The position numbers were made by a program, and so were the translations under genes. From positions 1 through 10,549 of the forward strand of contig JALOCI010000074.1 of the NCBI GenBank assembly GCA_023227835.1: a DNA stretch of 10,549 nt, given 5' to 3'. The notes below the pieces were generated by a model. The model had not been told where the DNA came from. It did not search any database and was given only the letters and a program-made list of their open reading frames with translations. The DNA comes from Bacteroidales bacterium (GTDB lineage Bacteria; Bacteroidota; Bacteroidia; Bacteroidales; UBA932). Numbering within the stretch: position 1 is the first letter of the stretch; the number at the start of each line of letters is the position of its first letter. This document shows positions 1 to 6,251 of the stretch, one piece after another.

Positions 1-127
1 GGTAAGGGCTCGCAACCGGCTCCCGGGCAGGGGCGCTATGTCGCGCAAGCCAAGCAGCAAGCCCGCAAACGTCATCGCTATAGCCGACCTACGCACGATG
101 CGCGTGGACCTCGAGGGCGGCACCATC
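1..127. repeat. Terminal direct repeat, left copy (circularisation overlap)
   Basis: These bases recur exactly at 10423-10549. The copy covers the last part of a hairpin, the integrase ribosome-binding site and its first 30 codons. An exact 127-base overlap that cuts through a gene is what a de Bruijn assembler with k=127 leaves when a circular molecule is opened, so I read it as an assembly overlap on a 10,422-bp circle. A true terminal redundancy of a linear genome is the less likely alternative. Confidence 0.93.
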
Positions 128-1237
128 AAAGAAGCGTGGGACTGCTACCAAGCGTCGATGGCGCTCGAAGCGCTCAAGCCGGCATCGCGCCGCGTGTACA
201 AGCAAGCCGCCGAGCTGGCTATTGCCACGCTGTCACCCCGAGCGCGAGCTGGCGATGTAACGCTATGGCTCGAAGCGCTCAAGCAGGGCGGGCGGGCGCC
301 GGCCACTGTCAACAAGCTCTTGCGGGCGCTCAAAGCCATCACCGAGCGCGCTACCCTCGTGCAGCGCGGCGGCAACCTCATGCTGAGAAACGCCTTCAAG
401 CAGCAGCGACCGTTTCGGCTCGCGGCACGCACGCGGCGCGACGCGAGCGCCGCCACCGTGCAGCGGCTCTTGCAACTCGCGGCGACGCCGTTCGAGCGTT
501 TGGCCGTGAGGCTCGCGGCGTTCTACGGGCTGCGCAAAGGTGAGCTACTCGGGCTCATGCCGGGCGATGCCCGAAGCGACTACGGCAAGCTACGTGTCAC
601 GGTCGAACGCACGCGCGGGAAATTCGGCGTCAACATGCGCAAGAACGCTCTCAACGGCAAGGCGCACGTGCTCGTCATCGACGACGGCGAGACGGCGGGT
701 ATCCTATCGGCGCTCCTGCGTGACGAGGTGCGCCTGAATCTCGCGACGAAGGCCCAGCGAGAACTCGCGCGCGTCTACGTGCTCCCTTGGGGCTGTGACC
801 ACATGGACACGCTCATGAGGGCATGGCGGCGTGACCCGGGCGTACACCTGCCAAAGGGTGATGGGTTTCACGCGCTCCGGCATTACGGGGCCACAGCGCT
901 TGCGGCGAACGGCGCCACCATGACCGAAATTCAAGGATGGCTTGGCGATTCAACGCCCACGGCGGCGCAAACGTACATGGGTCAGGTGCGCGGCACGACA
1001 TGCGGCACGGCGAGTCGCATCGTGGCGAGCTTCGAGCAAGAGAAAGGAGACAGCGGAGAGAGTGACGGGGCGCGCGGCGCTTACCGGACGACACGCGCCC
1101 CGGGTCAGAATCACAGTCATGTAAGCTGTGACGCCGACCAACTTAGAGAGTCACGCGAGGGACCACGGTGCGGATTTAATCCGACCGTAGGGGTACCAAA
1201 AAATCCCACCGTAGGACGAGGTGAAAACCATGAGTAA
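38..1237 (+). CDS. int: Tyrosine recombinase / phage integrase
   Basis: Site-specific recombinase expected to integrate the circular phage DNA into the host chromosome, or to resolve or excise it. The N-terminal half (about residues 25-125) looks like a SAM-like core-binding domain. The catalytic domain follows: Arg165 in GLRKGEL, a candidate catalytic Lys at 195 or 202 in the beta-hairpin, His278 and Arg281 in HALRH, and Tyr313 in QTYMG. The usual His/Trp of the LGH motif is Asp304 here (WLGD), nine residues before the tyrosine, a recognised site of variation but unusual. After about residue 330 there is a hydrophilic tail of about 70 residues ending in two NPTVG repeats, which the fold does not need. 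ATG at 38 has AGGGG six bases upstream. The gene follows a strong dyad and its 3' end overlaps the next gene by 8 bases. Confidence 0.93.
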   Translation: MSRKPSSKPANVIAIADLRTMRVDLEGGTIKEAWDCYQASMALEALKPASRRVYKQAAELAIATLSPRARAGDVTLWLEALKQGGRAPATVNKLLRALKAITERATLVQRGGNLMLRNAFKQQRPFRLAARTRRDASAATVQRLLQLAATPFERLAVRLAAFYGLRKGELLGLMPGDARSDYGKLRVTVERTRGKFGVNMRKNALNGKAHVLVIDDGETAGILSALLRDEVRLNLATKAQRELARVYVLPWGCDHMDTLMRAWRRDPGVHLPKGDGFHALRHYGATALAANGATMTEIQGWLGDSTPTAAQTYMGQVRGTTCGTASRIVASFEQEKGDSGESDGARGAYRTTRAPGQNHSHVSCDADQLRESREGPRCGFNPTVGVPKNPTVGRGENHE

Positions 1238-1305
1238 ACAACCAGTTAAGCAAGGCGCTTCTATTCAGTGTAAGGATGGCTGGGGAACTACAGGTCCGAC
1301 CGTAG
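1181..1305 (+). repeat. Three copies of CCSACCGTAG around the start of the zinc-finger gene
   Basis: CCGACCGTAG occurs at 1181-1190 and 1296-1305, and CCCACCGTAG at 1205-1214. The first two copies are 24 bases apart and sit in a longer shared context (AATCCSACCGTAGG). The third lies inside the downstream gene. The first two encode the duplicated NPTVG at the integrase C-terminus, in sequence otherwise unlike a recombinase. They flank the translation start at 1230, so an operator or iteron is plausible. A simple local duplication is the alternative. Confidence 0.5.
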
Positions 1306-1742
1306 AGTGCACCCAAACCTCGACACACGAGCGGCCATATAGGGTCGCCAAGCATGACGGCGAGGACGACGGGCAATGCCATTGCGCGGCCTGCGCCGAG
1401 CACCGCGCGGCGAGGCTCGTGTACGTCGCGCCCAGCAAGCGCACGACGGGGCCGGCGTGCTACGTGTGCGGGCAGCGAGAGCACCTAGAGGCATGCCAGC
1501 ATTGCGGCTCTCCCGTGTGCCACACGCACGCCAGGGACGGGTTTTGCACGCTATGTGCGGCGACCCGAAAGCAGGCCGTCGATGACCGAATGGCCGAGCT
1601 AAAGAAAAAGCGCCACGAGTTTTGCGAAGGCGTGGCGGCGGCGGCGGAAATCATCGAGGCGAAGGCGCTAATTGCCCAAGGACTCATGCGCGACGTGTTG
1701 CGCGCGGTTGCGGCGGAAGTGCGCCGCGAGGCGACGCGATGA
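1230..1742 (+). CDS. Small zinc-finger protein (AN1/FYVE/RING-like ligand pattern)
   Basis: A 170-residue protein of unknown role. Its centre carries eight ordered metal ligands: Cys77, Cys80, Cys89, Cys92, Cys97, His100, Cys106 and Cys109 (C-x2-C-x8-C-x2-C-x4-C-x2-H-x5-C-x2-C). This spacing resembles the two-zinc cross-brace of AN1, FYVE and RING-type fingers much more than a simple zinc ribbon. A second cluster, Cys50, Cys52, Cys55 and His58, precedes it. The C-terminal part (about 112-168) is charged and helical, possibly a coiled coil. I chose ATG 1230, preceded by GAGGTG, over the in-frame GTG at 1221 that overlaps this signal. The gene overlaps the integrase end by 8 bases and the next start by 4 (ATGA). 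DNA binding, protein-protein contact or early takeover functions are all possible; the sequence does not decide. Confidence 0.85.
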   Translation: MSKQPVKQGASIQCKDGWGTTGPTVECTQTSTHERPYRVAKHDGEDDGQCHCAACAEHRAARLVYVAPSKRTTGPACYVCGQREHLEACQHCGSPVCHTHARDGFCTLCAATRKQAVDDRMAELKKKRHEFCEGVAAAAEIIEAKALIAQGLMRDVLRAVAAEVRREATR

Positions 1743-2002
1743 GCGCCAACAGAGACAGCGCCATCACGGTTCTTTACGAGGTAATGAGCAAGGGCGGGTG
1801 GTGGACGCTCCCGGAGCTTGAGCGCGTGCTCGAAGCCAGGCGCGGGCGCCGAGCCCTTCAGACGAGCGTGAGCGCGCGCCTGCGCGACTTGCGGAAACCA
1901 CCATGGAACCGGAGCGTGCGCAGTCGGAAAAGGGCCGGAACCGCCAGGCTAGAGGAATACACCATTTGCAACATGAGCGAAAAAACCAAAACCGAAAGGT
2001 AA
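1739..2002 (+). CDS. Winged-helix DNA-binding protein
   Basis: An 87-residue basic protein. Residues 5-75 read as a winged helix-turn-helix: helix 1 (SAITVLYEVM), a WWTLPELERVL turn and second helix, a recognition helix around TSVSARLRDLRK (42-53), and a beta-wing (about 58-75) ending in EYTI. The SxSARLRDLRK stretch followed by a short wing is typical of small phage and plasmid winged-helix proteins. It probably binds DNA as a regulator or as an accessory replication or recombination protein. ATG 1739 overlaps the previous stop as ATGA, indicating translational coupling. The last ten residues are Lys/Glu/Thr-rich and likely disordered. Confidence 0.8.
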   Translation: MSANRDSAITVLYEVMSKGGWWTLPELERVLEARRGRRALQTSVSARLRDLRKPPWNRSVRSRKRAGTARLEEYTICNMSEKTKTER

Positions 2003-2006
2003 CAAC

Positions 2007-2324
2007 ATGAAACCCGCCAACATCACCAGCGTTATCAACGTCAACAGCCAATTCGGAAAACTGGTATGGGAGGAAGCCGTACAAGCGAGACCAGGGCACG
2101 AGCGGCGCGTCGCCATTGCAGAGAGCGACAAGGGGTATGTCGTGCTCGCGGCGGTATGCGACCCGAAGAAGCCGCAAAACCCAGCATGGGCGCGGCGGTC
2201 GGAATTCAAGCGCGAGTATCAAGAAGCGTGGGCCATCGCCGAACAGCTCTATAGGTGGGCGTGCGAGTATGCGCGCGAAAACGGGTATGTGCCACCGTGC
2301 GATGCGCTCGCCGGCGCACGATAA
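2007..2324 (+). CDS. Hypothetical protein, 105 aa
   Basis: I do not recognise this protein. It starts with a short beta-like segment (ITSVINVNSQFGKLVWEEA), has a central strand (YVVLAAVCD, 44-52), and continues with a long charged and aromatic helix (about 62-92, EFKREYQEAWAIAEQLYRW). It has no hydrophobic membrane segment and only isolated cysteines. The start at 2007 lies four bases after the previous stop, with AAAGG about seven bases upstream inside the preceding gene. Its place among recombination and control genes makes it an early protein. It is one of the few candidates left for a replication function, but nothing in the sequence shows this directly. Confidence 0.75.
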   Translation: MKPANITSVINVNSQFGKLVWEEAVQARPGHERRVAIAESDKGYVVLAAVCDPKKPQNPAWARRSEFKREYQEAWAIAEQLYRWACEYARENGYVPPCDALAGAR

Positions 2325-2332
2325 GGGGCGGT

Positions 2333-2545
2333 ATGGCGAAGATAGCGACACCAGAACAGCTCGCGAAACGTGCGCAAGAGCTTGCAGAGGCACTAAACGA
2401 GCTACAGAAAACCAAAGAAGCGGCGGCCCGAGCGCGCAAGGACTGGAAGCGCAAAGCGGACGCCCTCGAAGAACGAATAGCGGTGCTCGGAGCGGCACTG
2501 AGATTGAAGCAAGAACCGATAGAGCAAATGGAGCTGCCAGCGTGA
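2333..2545 (+). CDS. Short coiled-coil protein
   Basis: A 70-residue protein that is nearly all helix. Residues 5-57 are rich in Ala, Glu, Lys and Arg with Leu/Ile at heptad-like spacing (LAEALNEL, ALEERIAVLGAAL), so it probably forms a dimeric coiled coil. No membrane segment or catalytic motif is visible. ATG 2333 is preceded by AAGGGGCGGT. The stop overlaps the GTG start of the serine recombinase (GTGA at 2542-2545), so the two are probably co-translated and may work together, for example as an accessory factor; this is inference from position only. Confidence 0.75.
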   Translation: MAKIATPEQLAKRAQELAEALNELQKTKEAAARARKDWKRKADALEERIAVLGAALRLKQEPIEQMELPA

Positions 2546-3174
2546 GGGCAATCTACGTGCGCACCAGTCCGGGTGACAACGACGGTGCGGCGCAGCTCCA
2601 CCAGCTACGGCAATGGTGCGTAGCGCAAGGGTGGCGAGACGTGCGCGAGTACGTGGACCGAGACGTGAGCGGCACCAAGGACTCACGGCCGGAATGGAAT
2701 AGATTGCGAGAACACGTGCGGAGCGGGAAAATCAGCGAGCTTGCAGCGACCGAGCTATCACGGCTCGGTCGTTCAGTGCTCAACGTGGTGCTCGCGCTCG
2801 ACGAGCTGCACCGAGCGGGGTGCCGCGTGGTGCTCCTGCGTGAGGCGTTAGACTATGGGACGCCGGTAGGGCGGGCGGTCGCAACCATCATGGCGGCTAT
2901 CGCGCAGCTCGAGCGTGACCGCATCGTCGAGCGCATCACGGCGGGAGTGAGACGGGCGCAGGTTGAAGGGACGCGCAGTGGGCGGGCCATCGGACGCCCG
3001 AGAAGAGAGATAGACGACAGGACCGTAGAGCGCGCGATTGAGGCGATGCAGCACGCGCCCGCAAACATTCCCATGTCGTGGCGACTGGCAGCCGAATGGC
3101 TGGACGTGCCAACAACGTCCTTGCGGCGAGCCGTCGAGGCGTACCAAAAACGTGCGCGAAACGAGAGCCCGTAA
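2542..3174 (+). CDS. Serine recombinase (resolvase/invertase family)
   Basis: A 210-residue small serine recombinase, close to the normal length for resolvases and invertases. The catalytic domain begins AIYVRTS with Arg7 and the nucleophile Ser9. The region with the other active-site arginines is ELSRLGRS (71-78), where the commoner first Asp is Glu-Leu-Ser. The long E-helix follows (about 111-140), then the linker with GRPRR (151-155) and a C-terminal helix-turn-helix (about 160-200). It cuts and rejoins DNA through a 5' phosphoserine and could resolve genome dimers, invert a segment or regulate transcription. GTG 2542 has GGAG eight bases upstream and overlaps the previous stop. Having this enzyme beside a tyrosine integrase in a 10.4-kb genome is unusual. 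Confidence 0.92.
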   Translation: MRAIYVRTSPGDNDGAAQLHQLRQWCVAQGWRDVREYVDRDVSGTKDSRPEWNRLREHVRSGKISELAATELSRLGRSVLNVVLALDELHRAGCRVVLLREALDYGTPVGRAVATIMAAIAQLERDRIVERITAGVRRAQVEGTRSGRAIGRPRREIDDRTVERAIEAMQHAPANIPMSWRLAAEWLDVPTTSLRRAVEAYQKRARNESP

Positions 3175-3226
3175 GTGGTTGATTTTACGACACTGCTATA
3201 CGGCTCGTAGCGACGCGCCACAACCT

Positions 3227-3502
3227 TTAGTTTTTGGCGGGGGGAGGCCTTCCCTCGCACCGAACCCATGCGAGCAAAGCGTCAACGTCGGCGAGGTAAC
3301 GCCGACCACGGGCGTTGCGAGACCGAACGACGCGCACGGGGGCGCCGTCCTTCGTGAGCGCACGCACGCGGCGAGGGTCGTCAAGCCCAAGAGCCTTGGC
3401 GATTTGCTTTTGACCAACGAGGACGGGCACGAAGCCACATTGCCTACAAGTGTTGTCTCGGGTCAACCGTGAGCAACCATCGCCATCGACGACGCGAGGC
3501 AC
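3227..3502 (-). CDS. Helix-turn-helix protein, excisionase/AlpA/MerR-like (start uncertain)
   Basis: The only convincing minus-strand gene. The C-terminal 65 residues follow the pattern of small winged HTH proteins of the excisionase/AlpA/Nu1 type: a VLVGQKQIAKALGL helix-turn, the recognition helix DDPRRVRALTKDG, a basic wing (VRVVRSRNARGRRYL) and the closing helix ADVDALLAWVR. Such proteins are recombination directionality factors or repressors, so this gene probably sets the direction of the integrase or the late-operon switch. The start is uncertain: GTG 3502, TTG 3466 and GTG 3430 are possible and none has a clear ribosome-binding site; an ATG at 3622 would overlap the divergent gene by about 100 bases. 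A CQCG-like cysteine pair (CRQC) lies before the HTH in the longer forms. It converges on the serine recombinase with a 52-base gap. Confidence 0.75.
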   Translation of the reverse strand: MPRVVDGDGCSRLTRDNTCRQCGFVPVLVGQKQIAKALGLDDPRRVRALTKDGAPVRVVRSRNARGRRYLADVDALLAWVRCEGRPPPAKN

Positions 3503-3520
3503 TGGTGGTGCAATACAGCC

Positions 3521-3733
3521 ATGAACCAACCCGCCCACCTTATCGAGCAGGTCATTGACGAAGCGCTCGTTGACCTCATTCAAACGCCCAGCGGAGGAGC
3601 GGCCGTTGCTCGCCTGAAGCAAGCGGCGCGGGAAGTGTTCGAGGAAATCGAGGCGGCAAACATAGACCTTAGCTCGGCGTTCATGGAGATTTTGCCGAGG
3701 CTCGTAAGGTTGTCGGCGGGCTTCCAGGGATGA
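3521..3733 (+). CDS. Hypothetical protein, 70 aa, first gene of the virion operon
   Basis: An acidic, mostly helical 70-residue protein that I do not recognise. The composition (LIEQVIDEALVDLIQ, then a Gly-Gly turn, then EVFEEIEAANIDLSSAF) suggests three helices and no membrane segment. There is no clear Shine-Dalgarno before ATG 3521, so expression may rely on a promoter close to the start or on a weak site. The stop overlaps the next start as ATGA at 3730-3733, which supports the gene and ties it to the packaging/virion operon. It lies divergent to the HTH gene, so a shared regulatory region is expected just upstream; I could not find convincing promoter boxes there. Confidence 0.75.
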   Translation: MNQPAHLIEQVIDEALVDLIQTPSGGAAVARLKQAAREVFEEIEAANIDLSSAFMEILPRLVRLSAGFQG

Positions 3734-4260
3734 GCGCGAAACCGGAACGCAGGCGGCGAAAGAAGCTCACGCGCGAGGAGCGGCGGGAACGCTCCGAGTA
3801 CATGCGGAAGTATCGCGCCAAGAAAGCCGACACGACCACGGGAGCGCCTGTTGCGGCGGGCAATGACGGCGCGCCCGTGGTCGTACCGGAAGCGACGGCG
3901 GCGCCCGAGGCGCACGCGGCGCAAGCGAAACCACCCGAAATAACCATCGAGAAGGCCGAGGCGATGCTAAAGGGAGCGTTGGCCGGCACGGCGGAAGCGC
4001 TCGCGGACACGGCGCAACTCCTGTTCCTCGACGGCGAAAGGCCGCACCTAGGGCGCGAGCGCGCGAAAACACTCGGCGAGCTATGGGCGCCGATTCTCGC
4101 GCCATACATCACGGTAGAGAGCGCCAAGTGGCTGACTATCGCGCTCGCGGCGGGCGGCACCGCGAACATAGGGTATCAGTGGGCGCACGAGTACCGCGCC
4201 GCGAAACCCAAACCGGCACTGCAAGTCGTGCGTCCTCCGCAAGAGGTCGCCGAGGCATGA
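3730..4260 (+). CDS. Hypothetical basic protein with C-terminal hydrophobic segment
   Basis: A 176-residue protein with three zones. Residues 5-33 are extremely basic (RRRRKKLTREERRERSEYMRKYRAKK is split by a few acids), suited to nucleic acid or acidic-lipid contact. Residues 34-70 are an Ala/Pro/Thr/Val linker, probably disordered. Residues 72-152 are helical and include a hydrophobic stretch (about 117-150, with WLTIALAAGGTANIGY) that could be a membrane helix or hairpin. Start and stop both overlap neighbours as ATGA, placing it immediately before the packaging ATPase. A virion-membrane or vertex protein that contacts DNA during packaging is a fair guess from position; the family is not recognised. 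Confidence 0.8.
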   Translation: MSAKPERRRRKKLTREERRERSEYMRKYRAKKADTTTGAPVAAGNDGAPVVVPEATAAPEAHAAQAKPPEITIEKAEAMLKGALAGTAEALADTAQLLFLDGERPHLGRERAKTLGELWAPILAPYITVESAKWLTIALAAGGTANIGYQWAHEYRAAKPKPALQVVRPPQEVAEA

Positions 4261-4874
4261 AACTGAGGGACGCCGATAGAGTGGGCGTGCTCGGAGTCAC
4301 GGGCAGCGGCAAGAGCCATTTCGTCAAGCACCGGCTCGTCAAACGCTCGCGGCGGTGCGTGGTGTGGGACGTGCATAGCGAATATGCCGAGCCGTGCGAC
4401 ATGGACGAAGTATCCCTAGACGAGCTGACCCGCGAGCCGGGGCTGCTACAGGCGGGCGAGTGCAAACTCGCCGTGGTGCCCGAGTGGGACGACCCGCGCG
4501 AGCTTGCTACGGCATTCACGATGTTTGTGTCGGAGCTGAAGGATAGCGCCCAAAGCGAGAGCCTTCTGGTTGTCGTGGACGAATGCGGCTTGCTGAGGCC
4601 CATTGCGGACGGGTCGCTCGTCGCGCTCGCGGCGCAGTCGCGACACTGGCTTATGCCGCTCGCGTTGGTCGGCCAGCGCGCCACGATGTTACCGCCTGGC
4701 GCAAGAGCGCAGCTCTCAACCATTGTTTCATTCCGGCAAACAGACCCCAGCGACATCGACGCGCTTGCGGAGCGCCTAGGCGCGGTACGAGCCCAACGCA
4801 TCACCGAGCTAAAGAACCACCGATTTGTAACATGGAGCCAAAACGAAAAGGCGAAAGAGGAGCCAGAAAAATGA
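4257..4874 (+). CDS. Genome-packaging ATPase, FtsK/HerA superfamily (A32/P9-like)
   Basis: A 205-residue P-loop ATPase that should pump viral DNA into preformed capsids. Walker A is GVTGSGKS (13-20). Next comes a WDVHSEY segment (37-43), a position where HerA-type ATPases often have a D-x-x-x-EY element after the second strand. Walker B is LLVVVDE (103-109) with catalytic Glu109. A sensor-like Gln follows in LVGQRAT, then a FRQTD stretch. The small size with no N- or C-terminal extra domains matches the packaging ATPases of tailless membrane-containing viruses (PRD1 P9, PM2 P1-type) rather than cellular FtsK. ATG 4257 overlaps the upstream stop, and its own stop overlaps the next start (ATGA at 4871). 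The position shortly before the capsid gene agrees with this role. Confidence 0.92.
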   Translation: MKLRDADRVGVLGVTGSGKSHFVKHRLVKRSRRCVVWDVHSEYAEPCDMDEVSLDELTREPGLLQAGECKLAVVPEWDDPRELATAFTMFVSELKDSAQSESLLVVVDECGLLRPIADGSLVALAAQSRHWLMPLALVGQRATMLPPGARAQLSTIVSFRQTDPSDIDALAERLGAVRAQRITELKNHRFVTWSQNEKAKEEPEK

Positions 4875-4978
4875 ATGCGAAGTCAATAGCCATCGGCATC
4901 GTGCTCGGCATGGTGGGCGCCTACATCCTGGCGCTCGTGAGCGCCAAGGCGGGACCGTTGCCGGGCCTGAAAGCGTAA
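4871..4978 (+). CDS. Tiny single-helix membrane protein (35 aa)
   Basis: MNAKS is followed by one hydrophobic helix (about 6-24, IAIGIVLGMVGAYILALV) and a short tail with AKAGPLPGLKA. It overlaps the ATPase stop as ATGA. Short virion membrane peptides next to the capsid gene are a hallmark of PM2- and PRD1-type phages, where they line the internal lipid bilayer under the shell. The next gene looks like a sister of it: same MNxKxI start, same single helix, same Lys/Pro/Leu tail. Confidence 0.8.
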   Translation: MNAKSIAIGIVLGMVGAYILALVSAKAGPLPGLKA

Positions 4979-5002
4979 ACAGCCCATAGGGCAGAGGAAA
5001 AC

Positions 5003-5095
5003 ATGAACCCCAAGAACATTTTGTTGATTGCGGTAGTAGCGCTTGCGGCGGTCATCGTCGCCAAGAAAATCCCCAAGCTCAAGGACATGCTCTAA
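5003..5095 (+). CDS. Tiny single-helix membrane protein (30 aa)
   Basis: Sequence begins MNPKN, continues with a hydrophobic helix (6-20, ILLIAVVALAAVIVA) and ends in a basic tail KKIPKLKDML. A clear Shine-Dalgarno (GAGG at 4994-4997) precedes ATG 5003, and the capsid gene with its own GGAGG follows 14 bases after the stop. The coupling of a good ribosome-binding site with a membrane helix in this place makes it a credible virion membrane peptide although it is only 93 bases long. The positive C-terminus would sit on the DNA or capsid side of the membrane. Confidence 0.8.
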   Translation: MNPKNILLIAVVALAAVIVAKKIPKLKDML

Positions 5096-5109
5096 GAGCG
5101 GAGGACACC

Positions 5110-6228
5110 ATGCAGAACACACAACGACTTGAGGACGTTGCTTTCGCAAGCGGCGCCATGCGCCAGGTGCGCTTGCAAGGGCTCGCCAAGGGCAAGAGGA
5201 TTCGTCGCCTGTCGCTCTACTTCGATTTGAGCGGCACGAAAGACGCGGCCGACGCGCTTGACGGGGACTTGTTCGCACGCATCGTCAGCCAGATTCGCCT
5301 AAACAGCTCCGAACACCAACCATACAATCTCACGGGGTTCGATTTGTGGCGCCTGCAACACCTTGAGCGCGGGCGCGTCGTTGCCGACCCTACCGATATC
5401 CCGGGCACCGGCACCACGTTCGTGATGCAGTTTCAGCTCGACCTATCTTTCCGAGTCGAGCGGCAACAGGCACCGGACGACGGCTCGCTCTCAACGTCGC
5501 TCTTCACTGACCAAACGCTCGAAATCACGTTTGCGGCGGCGAACACGTGGGGCGTCGGCAATTTGCTCGTCACCGCAGGGAATGTGCGCGTGGCGGCCGA
5601 GTACGCCGAAGGCGACTGCGTGCCGCAGCTCGTCGAGAACAAGTATATCGACCTGTCGAGCGGGCTCGCGACCCTGGAACCCGGCATCATTCTCGGCGCA
5701 ATGCTCGTGCAAACGGACTACTCCACCATCACCACGGCCGAGCTGACGTTGCTCGGGCTCACAGCGGACGGCAAAGAGGTGCACCCGTCCAACACGATGC
5801 ACGAGCAGCTCGTCACAATGTGGAACCAGGACGCGGCCGAGCAGTCGGGGACGCCGCACGAACTCGACATCAACGCGGCGCGATTCATCCCGCTTGTGTG
5901 GCAACCGCGACGCCTCGGGTTCCTCACCAAGCAACCGGCCATCGAAAAGCAAGGCGAGGTGCGCGTGACTGCGGGCACGCTCACAACGCCGCGACTGTTG
6001 GTCAAAATCGTCAAACTCAAGACTGACCAGCAGGCGGCAAACATCGCGGTCAAGGCTGGGGCACCGTCCGACTCCACCGTATACGAGCCGGCCGTGGGCA
6101 GTAAGTCGGCCGTGCGCGCGGTGCACGAGACGGCGCGACGCGGAGGCGAGCCCACCAAGAAGGCCAGGCTCCTCTACGCGGCATTGCCGGGCAAGATGCG
6201 TCAGACCAAGACCCCGGGCAACATCTAG
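5110..6228 (+). CDS. Major capsid protein, probable double jelly roll
   Basis: A 372-residue, beta-rich protein, best explained as the trimer-forming shell protein of a tailless phage. No signature motif exists for this fold, so the call rests on layout and position. Two similar halves can be seen: about residues 10-165 (strands QVRLQGL, IRRLSLYFDL, TFVMQFQLDLSFRVE, LLVTAGNVRVAAEY, with a helical insert LFARIVSQIRL) and about 170-303 (VENKYIDLSS, GIILGAMLVQ, AELTLLGL, LLVKIVKL, with a helical insert MHEQLVTMWNQ). Length lies between PM2 P2 (shorter) and PRD1 P3 (similar). Residues 304-372 form a basic tail that may touch the membrane or DNA. GGAGG lies about 8 bases before ATG 5110, the strongest such signal in the window, as expected for the most abundant protein. 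It follows the packaging ATPase and two membrane peptides. Confidence 0.78.
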   Translation: MQNTQRLEDVAFASGAMRQVRLQGLAKGKRIRRLSLYFDLSGTKDAADALDGDLFARIVSQIRLNSSEHQPYNLTGFDLWRLQHLERGRVVADPTDIPGTGTTFVMQFQLDLSFRVERQQAPDDGSLSTSLFTDQTLEITFAAANTWGVGNLLVTAGNVRVAAEYAEGDCVPQLVENKYIDLSSGLATLEPGIILGAMLVQTDYSTITTAELTLLGLTADGKEVHPSNTMHEQLVTMWNQDAAEQSGTPHELDINAARFIPLVWQPRRLGFLTKQPAIEKQGEVRVTAGTLTTPRLLVKIVKLKTDQQAANIAVKAGAPSDSTVYEPAVGSKSAVRAVHETARRGGEPTKKARLLYAALPGKMRQTKTPGNI

Positions 6229-6251
6229 GGCGCAAGCGAAAGGGTTAGGCC

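Noticed and set aside
1764..2498. A 244-codon open frame on the minus strand
   Set aside because: It lies opposite three overlapping plus-strand genes with ribosome-binding sites and coupled stops; the translated protein is Leu/Arg/Pro-rich with no recognisable fold. Long antisense frames are common in GC-rich DNA.
3216..3239. CGCCA/TGGCG hairpin between the convergent genes as a terminator
   Set aside because: Only five pairs with a large loop and overlapping the HTH gene stop; the T-run is in the loop side rather than after the stem. Too weak to call.
3038..3472. A 144-codon plus-strand frame joining the recombinase end to the intergenic area
   Set aside because: It overlaps the HTH domain of the serine recombinase and the reversed HTH gene, both supported by their own motifs.
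4136..4804. A 222-codon minus-strand frame opposite the packaging ATPase
   Set aside because: The plus strand has Walker A and B motifs in this stretch; the antisense product is Ser/Arg-rich low-complexity sequence.
5491..6126. A 211-codon minus-strand frame and a 159-codon plus-strand frame (5547-6026) within the capsid gene
   Set aside because: Both are shadows of the capsid gene; the products are Arg/Ala/His-rich and without a ribosome-binding site.
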